A DNA stretch of 64,000 bases from Novosphingobium sediminicola. GTDB lineage: Bacteria > Pseudomonadota > Alphaproteobacteria > Sphingomonadales > Sphingomonadaceae. The translations under genes and the position numbers were made by a program. Each line of letters starts with the position of its first letter. The first letter of the stretch is position 1. The stretch spans positions 32,319 to 96,318 of the forward strand of contig NZ_JACIDX010000020.1 of NCBI RefSeq assembly GCF_014196525.1, read 5' to 3'. The notes beneath the pieces were generated by a model that worked only from the letters and a program-made list of their open reading frames with translations, had not been told where the DNA came from and ran no database searches. Below are positions 49,674 to 57,545 of the stretch, one piece after another.

Positions 49674-50335
49674 GGGCGCTGATCGTCCATGCCCATCCCG
49701 AACCGGCCAGTTTCAACGCGGCCATGACCGCGCGGGCGGGCGAGACGTTGCGCTCGCTGGGGCATGAAGTGGTGGTGTCAGACCTCTATCGCATGGGTTT
49801 CGATCCGGTGTCGGACCGACGCAACTTTCTCGAAATGGCCGACCCGGCCTATCTGAAACTACAGGCCGAAGAATTGCACGCTTCGGCCAAGGCCGGGTTC
49901 GCGCCTGATGTTCAGGCCGAAATCGACCGGCTGCTGGCCTGCGATCTGCTGATCCTGCAATTCCCGATCTGGTGGCTGGGGATGCCCGCCATTCTCAAAG
50001 GCTGGATCGACCGGGTCTTCGCTTGCGGTATGGCCTATGGCGGCGGACGTTATTTCAGCAAAGGCGCGCTGCGCGGCAAACGAGCGATGTGCGCACTTAC
50101 CGTGGGTGGGCCGCGCGCCGTTTACAGTGCGACAGGCTTGTATGACGAGGTGGAGCAGATCCTGTTTCCCATCCATCGCGGCCTGTTCGGCTTTACCGGC
50201 ATGACCGCGCTGGAGCCTTTTGTCGTCTATGGCCCCAATCGGATGGAGCAGGATGCGCGCCGTGCGGAACTGGATCGCTTTGCCCGCCATCTCGAACATC
50301 TCGATACGGCGCGCATCCTGCCTATGCCTGCGTGA
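49670..50335 (+). CDS. NAD(P)H dehydrogenase (quinone), NQO1/MdaB-like flavodoxin fold
   Basis: A 221-residue flavodoxin-fold reductase: RALIVHAHPEPASFNAAM for FMN/FAD phosphate binding, LLACDLLILQFPIWWLGMPA followed by ILKGWIDRVF, and LTVGGPRAVYSATGLYD. These blocks define the KefF/MdaB/NQO1 family, which performs two-electron reduction of quinones. Start overlaps the doxX stop (ATGA). As part of the SigF-controlled bufA1 transcript it would counter quinone or copper-driven redox stress (context inference). Confidence 0.9.
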   Translation: MRALIVHAHPEPASFNAAMTARAGETLRSLGHEVVVSDLYRMGFDPVSDRRNFLEMADPAYLKLQAEELHASAKAGFAPDVQAEIDRLLACDLLILQFPIWWLGMPAILKGWIDRVFACGMAYGGGRYFSKGALRGKRAMCALTVGGPRAVYSATGLYDEVEQILFPIHRGLFGFTGMTALEPFVVYGPNRMEQDARRAELDRFARHLEHLDTARILPMPA

Positions 50336-50336
50336 C

Positions 50337-51092
50337 CTAAATCCCGGCAAGCCGCATCGCTGCCCCCAGATCCGGCCCCGTTGCATCGGCAGGCGGCATC
50401 AGCGGCTCGGCCGCCACGCCCAGCCGGTTGATCCATGCCGTGCGATAGCCGAACCATTTGGCGCCCAACGCGTCCCAACCGCCAAATGCAACAAAGCCGA
50501 TCGCCTCGCGCGGCATGGCGAAATGCTCGCAAGCCATCGCATAAGCCTGAGGCGCAGGCTTGAATACGCGCACGCGGTCGGTCGACAGCGGCGGTTCCAT
50601 CAGGCCATGCAAGCCATTGGCCCGCATAGCTCCCTCCAGCATCGCCTCGCTCAGATTGGACAGAAAGGTCAGACGCAGCCCCGCCTGACGCATTTTCTCA
50701 AGTCTTTCGCCCGCATCGGGCCATGCAGGCAGATGCGCAAAGACCGAAATCAATTCGCGCCTTTGCGTCTCGCTCAGGCTCAAGCCCAGATTGGCCGCGC
50801 AAAACCCCAGCGCCGCATCGGCCAGCGCCGCAAAACCACTGTAACGCCCTGCGGCGGTTTCCAGCCACGACAGGGCAAATATCTTGGCCGTCCACTGGGC
50901 CGCCAGAGCCACCCCCTGCGCGGGAAACAGGGCGACAGCCACAGCAGTCACAGCGCGCACATCGAAAATGGTGAAGCCATCAAAGGCCAGCGCGCGCAGG
51001 CGAGGCTCCCCCGCCTTCAGTCCGGCAGGCAGAGCCGCCATGGCCAGCCCCAGCGCCGAACGGCGGCTCAACGAAAAAGTAGGATGCGTCAT
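50337..51092 (-). CDS. Exported HAD-superfamily protein, haloacid dehalogenase type II-like
   Basis: A 251-residue protein. The N-terminus SLSRRSALGLAMAALPAG has the twin-arginine and hydrophobic stretch of a Tat signal. The HAD nucleophile region is ALAFDGFTIFD, motif II is TFLSNLSEAM, and motif III is VFKPAPQAYAMA. In true 2-haloacid dehalogenases a W-R-x-K-Q-x-E-Y-S/T-WL block and S-S-N-A-WD follow; here these read QWTAKIFALSWL and VAFGGWDALGAK, so the halide-binding Arg and the active-site Ser/Asn are missing. It is therefore more likely a phosphatase-like or otherwise altered member acting outside the cytoplasm. The start at 51092 has AGGAA upstream. Confidence 0.75.
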   Translation of the reverse strand: MTHPTFSLSRRSALGLAMAALPAGLKAGEPRLRALAFDGFTIFDVRAVTAVAVALFPAQGVALAAQWTAKIFALSWLETAAGRYSGFAALADAALGFCAANLGLSLSETQRRELISVFAHLPAWPDAGERLEKMRQAGLRLTFLSNLSEAMLEGAMRANGLHGLMEPPLSTDRVRVFKPAPQAYAMACEHFAMPREAIGFVAFGGWDALGAKWFGYRTAWINRLGVAAEPLMPPADATGPDLGAAMRLAGI

Positions 51093-51185
51093 AATGTTCC
51101 TGAAGGTTGCTATCGGTCCTCCTATTCGCCGCGCGCCGCGCCAGGGTTTCACCCGCCGCCGCGACAGGAAAAATTTGCCGTGGCC

Positions 51186-51214
51186 GGGAATAAAACGCCC
51201 GTCTGCTCCGTCTG
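51186..51214 (+). promoter_or_regulatory. ECF-type promoter candidate for the metallophosphoesterase operon
   Basis: GGGAATAA (51186-51193), a 15-base spacer and CGTCTG (51209-51214) fit the GGGAATAA...CGTCT form used by many ECF sigma factors. It lies 28 bases before the ATG at 51242 of an operon that encodes its own ECF factor, consistent with autoregulation. Confidence 0.62.
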
Positions 51215-51241
51215 AACCGGGAAATCCGATGGAGTATCGCC

Positions 51242-52180
51242 ATGACCCCAGACTCTTTGATTGACCCGATGGATCGCCGCCGCGCCCTGCGCTGCATGGG
51301 CTGGGCCGGAACCGGCGCGCTGTTTACGCTCAGCGGCGGCATTGCCCATTCGCGCATGCTGGAGGCCGGAGCGGGAGCAAGGGGTGAGCCCGCCCCTTTC
51401 AGCTTCGTCCAGATCAGCGACACCCATATCGGCTTTGCCAAACCCGCCAATCCCGATCCGCTGTCCAGCCTGCGTCAGACCATCGCGCGCATAAAGGCCC
51501 TGCCGCAACGGCCCGATTTCATTGTGCATACCGGCGATGTCACCCATCTTGCCAACCCTGCTCAATTCGACGTGGCCCAGCAATTGCTGTCCGAAATCGG
51601 CCTGCCGGTCTTTGCCGTGCCGGGCGAACATGACATGGTCGATGGCGCCGACCCGCGCGCCTTCAACGCCCGTTTCGGCAAGGACATCCGGGGCGACGGC
51701 TGGTTCAGCTTCGATATGCGCGGGGTGCATTTCGTCGGCCTCGTCAATTCGGCCATGCTGGGCGCCAGCGGACAGGGCACGCTGGGCCGGGCGCAGCTCG
51801 ATTGGCTGAAAAGCGATCTGGCGGGCCTGTCCTCATCAACCCCGGTGGTGCTGATGTCGCATTTCCCGCTCTGGCCGCTTTATCCCGACTGGGGCTGGGG
51901 CACGGCCGATGCGGCAGAGGCTTTTGCCCTGCTGCGCCGCTTTGGCTCGGTCACCTCGCTCAATGGCCATATCCACCAGATCCAGCGCAAGGTGGAAGGC
52001 AATCTGCTGTTCCACGCGGCGCGCTCCACCGCCTATCCCCAGCCCGCGCCGGGACAGGGCGCCGGTCCGGGGCCGCTGGTGGTGCCCGCCTCCGATCTGC
52101 CCGCCCATATCGGCATGACCTCGCTCAGCCTGACCATGCTCGATGCACCGATCGCCGTCACCGATCTGACGCTGGGATGA
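51242..52180 (+). CDS. Tat-exported calcineurin-like metallophosphoesterase
   Basis: A 312-residue protein with an RRR-containing N-terminal signal (MDRRRALRCMGWAGTGALF), pointing to Tat export. The two-metal active site is complete: QISDTHIGF, HTGDVTHL, VPGEHDMV, LMSHFPLWP and NGHIHQIQ. The fold is calcineurin-like phosphoesterase; the substrate is not defined. It heads an operon with a cytochrome c, an ECF sigma factor and a zinc-finger-type anti-sigma factor, an association seen in other proteobacteria. It is divergent from the HAD-like gene, giving two exported phosphatase-type proteins back to back. Confidence 0.88.
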   Translation: MTPDSLIDPMDRRRALRCMGWAGTGALFTLSGGIAHSRMLEAGAGARGEPAPFSFVQISDTHIGFAKPANPDPLSSLRQTIARIKALPQRPDFIVHTGDVTHLANPAQFDVAQQLLSEIGLPVFAVPGEHDMVDGADPRAFNARFGKDIRGDGWFSFDMRGVHFVGLVNSAMLGASGQGTLGRAQLDWLKSDLAGLSSSTPVVLMSHFPLWPLYPDWGWGTADAAEAFALLRRFGSVTSLNGHIHQIQRKVEGNLLFHAARSTAYPQPAPGQGAGPGPLVVPASDLPAHIGMTSLSLTMLDAPIAVTDLTLG

Positions 52181-52190
52181 AAGGGCCGCG

Positions 52191-52580
52191 ATGATGAAAC
52201 GAGAGATCTTTGCCGGGATGATGATCGCGGCGGCGGCGATGCTGCCTGTGGCGATCCGGGCGGATACGGCCAAACCGACGCATAGCGGGAATATCGCGCA
52301 CGGGATGCGGCTTTATCAGGCCTGCATGGGCTGTCATTCGCTCGATGAAAACGATGTAGGGCCGCGCCATCGGGGCGTGGTGGGCCGTCAGGCCGGGGCG
52401 GTGCCCGCCTATACCTACTCGGCTGCGTTGCGATCGTCCCATCTGCGGTGGACGCCTGCAAACCTCGACCGCTGGCTGGCCGGGCCGCAGGCCTTGGTGC
52501 CGGGGGCCAAGATGTATTACATCGTACCGGATAGCCAAGACCGGGCCGATATCATCGCCTATCTGGCCAGCCAGAAATAG
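52191..52580 (+). CDS. Small periplasmic c-type cytochrome
   Basis: A 129-residue class I cytochrome c. Signal peptide MMKREIFAGMMIAAAAML through IRA; haem-binding CMGCHSLDENDVGPRH with Cys, Cys, His; and a distal Met ligand probably in VPGAKMYYIVP. Layout with GPRHRGVVGRQAG and YSAALRSS matches the cytochrome c2/c550 type. It lies 10 bases after the metallophosphoesterase gene; start at 52191 or 52194. Electron transfer in the periplasm is expected; why it pairs with a phosphoesterase is unknown. Confidence 0.88.
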   Translation: MMKREIFAGMMIAAAAMLPVAIRADTAKPTHSGNIAHGMRLYQACMGCHSLDENDVGPRHRGVVGRQAGAVPAYTYSAALRSSHLRWTPANLDRWLAGPQALVPGAKMYYIVPDSQDRADIIAYLASQK

Positions 52581-52605
52581 CGCCGGGGAAAGGCACCATC
52601 ACGCC

Positions 52606-53190
52606 ATGTTCAGCCGCTGGCATCTTCCCCGCCCGATCTTGCGAAAAGAGCCTGATGGCCCATCGCCCGATCATGCTGCGCGCTTTCGTATGGCCATCAT
52701 GCCGTATCTCGACGCGGCCTATACCTATGCCCGCTATCTGGCCCGCGATAGCGCCGCGGCCGAGGATATCGTTCAGGAAGCCTTCGCCCGCGCGCTGCGC
52801 GCCATGGGCGATTGCCGGGGCGACGAAAAGGCCTGGCTGATGGCTATCGTGCGCCATTGCCATCATGACTGGCGGCGCGCCCGGCGCCATGAATGGCCCG
52901 CCCAAACCGAGGATGACCGTGAAGATCCCTCCGCGATGAACGCCATGGAAAGCCATGTCACGGCGCGCGAGATGCGCGGCCTGATCGAGCAATTGCCCGA
53001 ACCTTTCCGCGAGGCTCTGGTGCTGCGCGAATTGCAGGAGATGTCCTATCGCGAGATTGCCCGGATCACCGGAGCGCCGCTGGGCACGGTGATGTCGCGC
53101 CTTGCCCGAGCCCGCGCGATGCTGGCGGGTCTTGTGTTGGCGCCCGAAGATGGCGAAACCCGCCCCGGAACGCAGGAGAAGCGGTCATGA
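52606..53190 (+). CDS. ECF RNA polymerase sigma factor
   Basis: A 194-residue ECF sigma factor. Region 2 spans RYLARDSAAAEDIVQEAF with ARALRAMGDCRGDEKAWLMA and IVRHCHHDWRRARR; region 4 is LPEPFREALVLRELQEMSYR then EIARITGAPLGTVMSRLARA. The sequence differs clearly from the SigF-type factor at 48.5 kb, so it should read a different promoter class, perhaps that at 51186-51214. Its stop overlaps the anti-sigma start (ATGA). An internal start at about 52690 is possible. Confidence 0.9.
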   Translation: MFSRWHLPRPILRKEPDGPSPDHAARFRMAIMPYLDAAYTYARYLARDSAAAEDIVQEAFARALRAMGDCRGDEKAWLMAIVRHCHHDWRRARRHEWPAQTEDDREDPSAMNAMESHVTAREMRGLIEQLPEPFREALVLRELQEMSYREIARITGAPLGTVMSRLARARAMLAGLVLAPEDGETRPGTQEKRS

Positions 53191-53951
53191 CCCACAAGCC
53201 TTGCCCGGAGCGGGTCCATGCGCTTCACGCCATGCTAGATGATGAAACCGACGCGCTGGCAACCGTTGAATTGGAAGAGCACCTGCGCGGATGCCCAGCC
53301 TGTCGGCGCGAACTCGACAGGCTCGGCCAGTTGCGCGAATATTTGCGCGTGCCCGAATTGCGCGATGTCGCCCCGGCCGCCCTTGCAATGCGGATCAGCC
53401 AAATGGCCTCGCCCATGCGCCCCCGGCGCCCGGCGCGCGCATGGTTGGGCGGGGCTGTTGGAGGCGCTCTGGCCGCCGGCCTCGCCTTTCTTCTACTGGC
53501 GCCCAATCTGACCGAGCCGGGGTTGGATCAAGCCGTCGTGGACGGGCATATCCGCTCGCTTCAAGCCGGGCACCTGACCGATGTTGCGGTTTCTGATCGC
53601 CATGTTGTCAAGCCATGGTTCAACGGTCGCCTGACCTTTGCGCCGCCGGTGCCCGATCTGGGTGCATCGGGCTTTATACTGGGCGGCGGGCGGCTGGATG
53701 TGCTCGAAGGGCGCGATGTGGCGGTGCTGGTCTATCGACGGCGCCTGCACATGATCAACCTTTTCGTGCGGCCCACGCCTGCCCTCTCCGGATTGCGGCA
53801 AGGCCTGATGCGGCGGGCGGGCTATGGTGTGGAGCGCTGGCAGATGGATGGGCTGGAATTTCTGGCCGTGTCTGACCTCGATCCGGCCGATCTCGCGCAA
53901 TTTCGCATGGCCTTTATACGCGGTGCTCATTCCGGCAATCGGGAACGTTAG
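53187..53951 (+). CDS. Anti-sigma factor with zinc-finger (ZAS/zf-HC2) domain
   Basis: A 254-residue single-pass membrane protein. The cytoplasmic N-terminus has the ZAS pattern: HALHAMLDDET, ELEEHLRGCPACRREL with H-x3-C-x2-C. A transmembrane helix follows (AWLGGAVGGALAAGLAFLLL, about 90-110), then a periplasmic domain ending near residue 254. Such proteins hold their ECF partner at the membrane; loss of zinc or proteolysis releases it. The 4-base overlap with the sigma gene makes the pairing clear. The signal may relate to the exported enzymes encoded upstream. Confidence 0.87.
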   Translation: MTHKPCPERVHALHAMLDDETDALATVELEEHLRGCPACRRELDRLGQLREYLRVPELRDVAPAALAMRISQMASPMRPRRPARAWLGGAVGGALAAGLAFLLLAPNLTEPGLDQAVVDGHIRSLQAGHLTDVAVSDRHVVKPWFNGRLTFAPPVPDLGASGFILGGGRLDVLEGRDVAVLVYRRRLHMINLFVRPTPALSGLRQGLMRRAGYGVERWQMDGLEFLAVSDLDPADLAQFRMAFIRGAHSGNRER

Positions 53952-54832
53952 AGGGCAGGTCTGGCCTCGCGCATCGCCTCAACAAAGCGCCGGACATTAG
54001 GCGAACGCGCGCGATTGCCCTGAAACACCAGCGAAATCGGCACCGGGGGCGGATCGTCCTGGTCCAGCACATAGGCCAGACGCCCGGCCACGACATGGTT
54101 CTCCACCTGATAGGACAGCGCCCGCAGGATGCCGCCCCCGGCCATGGCCGCATCCATCGCGCTATCAACGCTGTTGGTCAGCAGACGCGGTTCGACACGC
54201 ACCGCCTGACGCCCATCGGGGCCAAAGCGCCATTCACCATTCTGGGTGAAATTATCAAAGGCGATCAGATCGTGATCGCGCAAGGCGACCACATCGCCGG
54301 GTACGCCACGCCGGGCCAGATAGTCCGGACTGGCCACCAGAACCCGCCGCGTTTCGTCGATCCGCAGCGCGCGCAACGCGCTGTCGGCCAGATGCGCGAT
54401 GCGCACCGCCACATCCACCCCTTCATCGACCAGCCTGACCACCCGGTCGGTCAGAGTCAGTTGAACCGTCAGCCCCGGATGGCGCCGCATCAGATCCAGC
54501 ACGACGGGCAGGACCCGCAGCCGCCCAAACACCACCGGCGCGGTCACAATCAGCAACCCGCGCGGCTCCGCGTTGTCGCCGCGCAGGGTTTGGGCCGCAT
54601 CGTCCAGTTCGATCAGCGCCTGTCGGCAATGTTCCAGATAAGTCGCCCCCTCGGGCGTCAGTTGCACGGAACGGGTCGTGCGGCGCAGCAGCAACGTGCC
54701 CAGACGCTCCTCCATTTCGGCCAGAGCGCGGCTGGCGGCGGTGGGCGAAATGCGGCGGATGCGGGCCGCTTCCACAAAGCTGCCATGGTCGGCCACGGCG
54801 ACAAAGGTCCGAATGGCGTCGAGCTGGTCCAT
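53948..54832 (-). CDS. LysR-family transcriptional regulator
   Basis: A 294-residue LysR regulator. N-terminal winged helix: MDQLDAIRTFVAVADHGSFV then EAARIRRISPTAASRALAEMEERLGTLL; C-terminal periplasmic-binding-like effector domain with LLIVTAPVVFGRLRVLPVV. The subgroup resembles those in which effector genes lie divergently; here the CMD-family and hydrolase genes begin 132 bases away. The start at 54832 follows GGGATTATT. Its stop overlaps the anti-sigma gene tail by 4 bases on the opposite strand. Confidence 0.88.
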   Translation of the reverse strand: MDQLDAIRTFVAVADHGSFVEAARIRRISPTAASRALAEMEERLGTLLLRRTTRSVQLTPEGATYLEHCRQALIELDDAAQTLRGDNAEPRGLLIVTAPVVFGRLRVLPVVLDLMRRHPGLTVQLTLTDRVVRLVDEGVDVAVRIAHLADSALRALRIDETRRVLVASPDYLARRGVPGDVVALRDHDLIAFDNFTQNGEWRFGPDGRQAVRVEPRLLTNSVDSAMDAAMAGGGILRALSYQVENHVVAGRLAYVLDQDDPPPVPISLVFQGNRARSPNVRRFVEAMREARPAL

Positions 54833-54963
54833 AATAATCCCGAAATCCGCAATAATGAAATGTGATGATAGAATATTATCATCAATATGACCATGAATTA
54901 TCTCACCACTGACACGCCGTTGCACCCCGATCCCAAGAGGCCGGCGTCATCAGGAGATCCTTC

Positions 54964-55506
54964 ATGTCGCGCATTGCCATCCCCACCTACGAAGCCTCGC
55001 CCGCAGCCTCGCTGCCGCTGCTTGATGCGGTTCAGGCCCAGTTGGGTGTCATTCCCAATCTTTTCCGTCTGGTGGGTGCCAGTCCGGCCGCCCTTGAAGG
55101 CTTGCTGGGCCTGAGCGGAGCGCTGAACCGGACGCTTGATGTCCGCACGCGTGAACGAATCGCCATTGCCGTGGCCGAGACGACCGGTTGCGATTACTGC
55201 CTTTCGGCCCACAGCTATCTGGCGCTCAATCTGGCCGGACTGGATCAGGAAGAGGTCGAAGCCAACCGTCAGGGCCGTTCGAAAGATCCGCGCGCCGATG
55301 CCGTGCTGATCTTTGCCAAGCGCGTGGTGCAGACGCGCGGCAAGGTCGAAAACAGTATGCTTGAGGCCATTCGTCTGGCCGGGCTGTCCGATGCCCAGAT
55401 CGTGGAAATCGTGGCCAATGTGGCCATCAATGTCTTTACCAACCTTATCAACAATGTGGCGCAGACGGACATCGACTTTCCGGTGGTGCGGGCGGGCGGG
55501 TTGTAA
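54964..55506 (+). CDS. Carboxymuconolactone decarboxylase/AhpD-family protein
   Basis: A 180-residue protein of the CMD/AhpD fold with the redox-active motif CDYCLSAH in TTGCDYCLSAHSYLALN and an N-terminal SLPLLDAVQAQLGVIPNLF typical of the peroxidase-related subgroup. The CxxC and following His suggest a thiol peroxidase-like activity and not lactone decarboxylation. GGAGATCC precedes the ATG. It is likely induced by the divergent LysR regulator and shares a base with the downstream hydrolase gene (TAATG). Confidence 0.87.
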   Translation: MSRIAIPTYEASPAASLPLLDAVQAQLGVIPNLFRLVGASPAALEGLLGLSGALNRTLDVRTRERIAIAVAETTGCDYCLSAHSYLALNLAGLDQEEVEANRQGRSKDPRADAVLIFAKRVVQTRGKVENSMLEAIRLAGLSDAQIVEIVANVAINVFTNLINNVAQTDIDFPVVRAGGL

Positions 55507-56489
55507 TGGTCCGTCATAATTTCTCCGGCCTGCGCGCGATGGCGCTGGCGGCATCGGCCCTGCTGTTTGCGGCCCCCGCTCTGGCCGCTTCTCCCTCATC
55601 ACAAGGAAATCATGGCGTGAACCCTTTGCCTTTGACCACCTATCATTTCGCCACCATCAAGGGGCGCCGGACATTCTATCGCGAGGCCGGCGATCCGTCC
55701 GCGCCGACCATCGTCCTGCTGCACGGCTTCCCCACCAGCAGCCATATGTATCGCGATCTCATCCCCCTGCTGTCGGATCGTTTCCATGTGATCGCCCCGG
55801 ACTACATCGGCTTTGGCCAGTCCGATGCGCCGTCGGCCAAAGAATTTGACTATACGTTTGAAAATCTGACCGATCACGTTGATGGCCTGCTCGATCAACT
55901 GGGACAGAAGCGCTATATTCTCTACATGCAGGATTATGGCGGCCCGATCGGGTTTCGTCTCCTGACCCGCCATCCCGACCGCGTGGCCGGTTTGGTGGTG
56001 CAGAATGCCAATGCCTATCTCGAAGGTGTGGGCGACATGCCAAAGCAGGTGTTTCTGCCCCTCTGGCAAGGCCGCGATGCCACGACCGAGGGGGCCGCGC
56101 GCGGTTTTCTGGCCGCCCAGACCACGAAATTCCAATATACTGTGGGCGCCCGCAACGAGGCCGCGATCAGCCCGGATAACTGGGCCCATGATCAGGCGCT
56201 GCTGGACCGACCCGGTACGGATGCCTATCAACTCGACCTGCTCTATGACTATCGCCAGAATGTCGCGCTTTACGATGCCTGGCATGCCGCCCTGCGCCAG
56301 CATCAACCGCGCACGCTGATCGTCTGGGGCAACAAAGACCCCTTCTTCATCCCCGCCGGGGCTGAGGCCTTCCGCCGCGATTTGCCCGCGGCGCGGCTGG
56401 TCTGGCTGGATGCGGGCCATTTCGTGCTGGATGAAAATGCCGCGCAGGTCGCCGCCGAAATCAAGGCAGAATTCGCGCTCGCGCCTTGA
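55506..56489 (+). CDS. Exported alpha/beta-hydrolase (epoxide hydrolase/haloalkane dehalogenase-like)
   Basis: A 327-residue precursor with signal peptide (AMALAASALLFAAPALA). The hydrolase fold shows LLHGFPTSSHMYRDLIP for the oxyanion region, an Asp nucleophile in YMQDYGGPIGFRL, acid Asp in WGNKDPFF and His in DAGHFVLDE. An Asp nucleophile marks the dehalogenase/epoxide hydrolase branch; haloalkane dehalogenases carry Trp straight after this Asp, and here it is Tyr, so epoxide or ester-type hydrolysis is more likely. It is coupled to the CMD-family gene and probably regulated by the divergent LysR. Confidence 0.83.
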   Translation: MVRHNFSGLRAMALAASALLFAAPALAASPSSQGNHGVNPLPLTTYHFATIKGRRTFYREAGDPSAPTIVLLHGFPTSSHMYRDLIPLLSDRFHVIAPDYIGFGQSDAPSAKEFDYTFENLTDHVDGLLDQLGQKRYILYMQDYGGPIGFRLLTRHPDRVAGLVVQNANAYLEGVGDMPKQVFLPLWQGRDATTEGAARGFLAAQTTKFQYTVGARNEAAISPDNWAHDQALLDRPGTDAYQLDLLYDYRQNVALYDAWHAALRQHQPRTLIVWGNKDPFFIPAGAEAFRRDLPAARLVWLDAGHFVLDENAAQVAAEIKAEFALAP

Positions 56490-56649
56490 TCACGCCCCAC
56501 CGGCGCGCCTCGCCCAGCGCATGGGGCCCGGCGCGCCACCCTTCCCCCTAAGCGGGCCGCAGAGCCCGCCGGGTCGCCCGGCCCGTCGCCGAATTGTCTT
56601 GCCCTTTCAGTGGCGGCGGCGGGTCGGTTTTTCACGGAGAACATATTTC

Positions 56650-57438
56650 ATGCATCACGATCACACCGTTCCTCGTGTCGCGCTGGTGACCGGCGCAAGC
56701 CGGGGCATCGGGCGAGCCACAGCGATCCGTCTCGCCCGCGATTTCTCCACGGTGGCCATCGTCGCCCGTTCGGCCGAAGGGCTGGCCAACACCGCCGATG
56801 CCATTCGCGCCGCCGGGGCGCAGCCATTCGCCCTGCCCCTCGACCTGCGCCAGAGCGACGCGGCCGGGCAGGCGGTGCTGGATACGGTCAGCGCTCTTGG
56901 CCGACTGGACGCGGTGGCAGCCATTGCCGGGGATGTCAGCCAGAAGGGCTTGTTCGAACTGACCGATCAGGACTGGCACGAAAGTCTGATGCTGAAATTC
57001 CACGCGATGCGGCGGCTGGTCATCGCCGCCTGGCCCCATTTGCGCCAGAACGAGGGAGCCGTGGTCATCACATCGGGCACCACCGCTTTCGCGCCTAAGG
57101 CCGATTTTGCCGCCGTGGGCGCCATCAATGCGATGATCCTGTCGGTTGCGCGCTGCTTTGCCGAGGTCGGGCAGGCCGATGGCGTCCGGGTCAACACCGT
57201 CAGCCCAGGCCCGGTGATGACCGACAGGCGGCGCGCCATGCTGGCCCGCTATGCCCTGTCCCACGGGCTGACCGAACAGGAAGCGCTGGATCATTTCGCC
57301 CGCAACAACGGCATTTCGCGCTTTGGGCGGCCTGAGGAAGTGGCCGAGGTCTTTGCCTGGCTCGTATCTCCGGCAGCCTCGTGGATTTGTGGTTCGAACA
57401 TTCGAATCGATGGGGGCGAGGTGAAAATGGCGCTGTAA
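56650..57438 (+). CDS. SDR-family protein lacking the catalytic Tyr and Lys
   Basis: A 262-residue SDR with an intact cofactor motif TGASRGIGRATAIRLA and a normal C-terminus (FAWLVSPAASWICGSNIRID). The active-site YxxxK should follow the Ser in TSGTTAFAPKADFAAVGAIN, but reads FAAVG: Phe replaces Tyr and Gly replaces Lys. Reductase activity is therefore doubtful; a binding or scaffold role, or altered chemistry, is possible. GGAGA lies 10 bases upstream. It follows the hydrolase gene after a GC-rich 160-base gap with potential hairpins, so co-transcription is uncertain. Confidence 0.82.
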   Translation: MHHDHTVPRVALVTGASRGIGRATAIRLARDFSTVAIVARSAEGLANTADAIRAAGAQPFALPLDLRQSDAAGQAVLDTVSALGRLDAVAAIAGDVSQKGLFELTDQDWHESLMLKFHAMRRLVIAAWPHLRQNEGAVVITSGTTAFAPKADFAAVGAINAMILSVARCFAEVGQADGVRVNTVSPGPVMTDRRRAMLARYALSHGLTEQEALDHFARNNGISRFGRPEEVAEVFAWLVSPAASWICGSNIRIDGGEVKMAL

Positions 57439-57545
57439 AACCCTCAAGCCTCACGACATAACATCACGATAATATTCGGGTTTTACTGGACAAGCTACGC
57501 GACATCCTCATGATAGGCCGCTGCGACAAGAGGAGGATGCCCATC

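Noticed and set aside
55506..56489. Calling the exported hydrolase a haloalkane dehalogenase
   Set aside because: The residue after the nucleophilic Asp is Tyr and not the halide-stabilising Trp.
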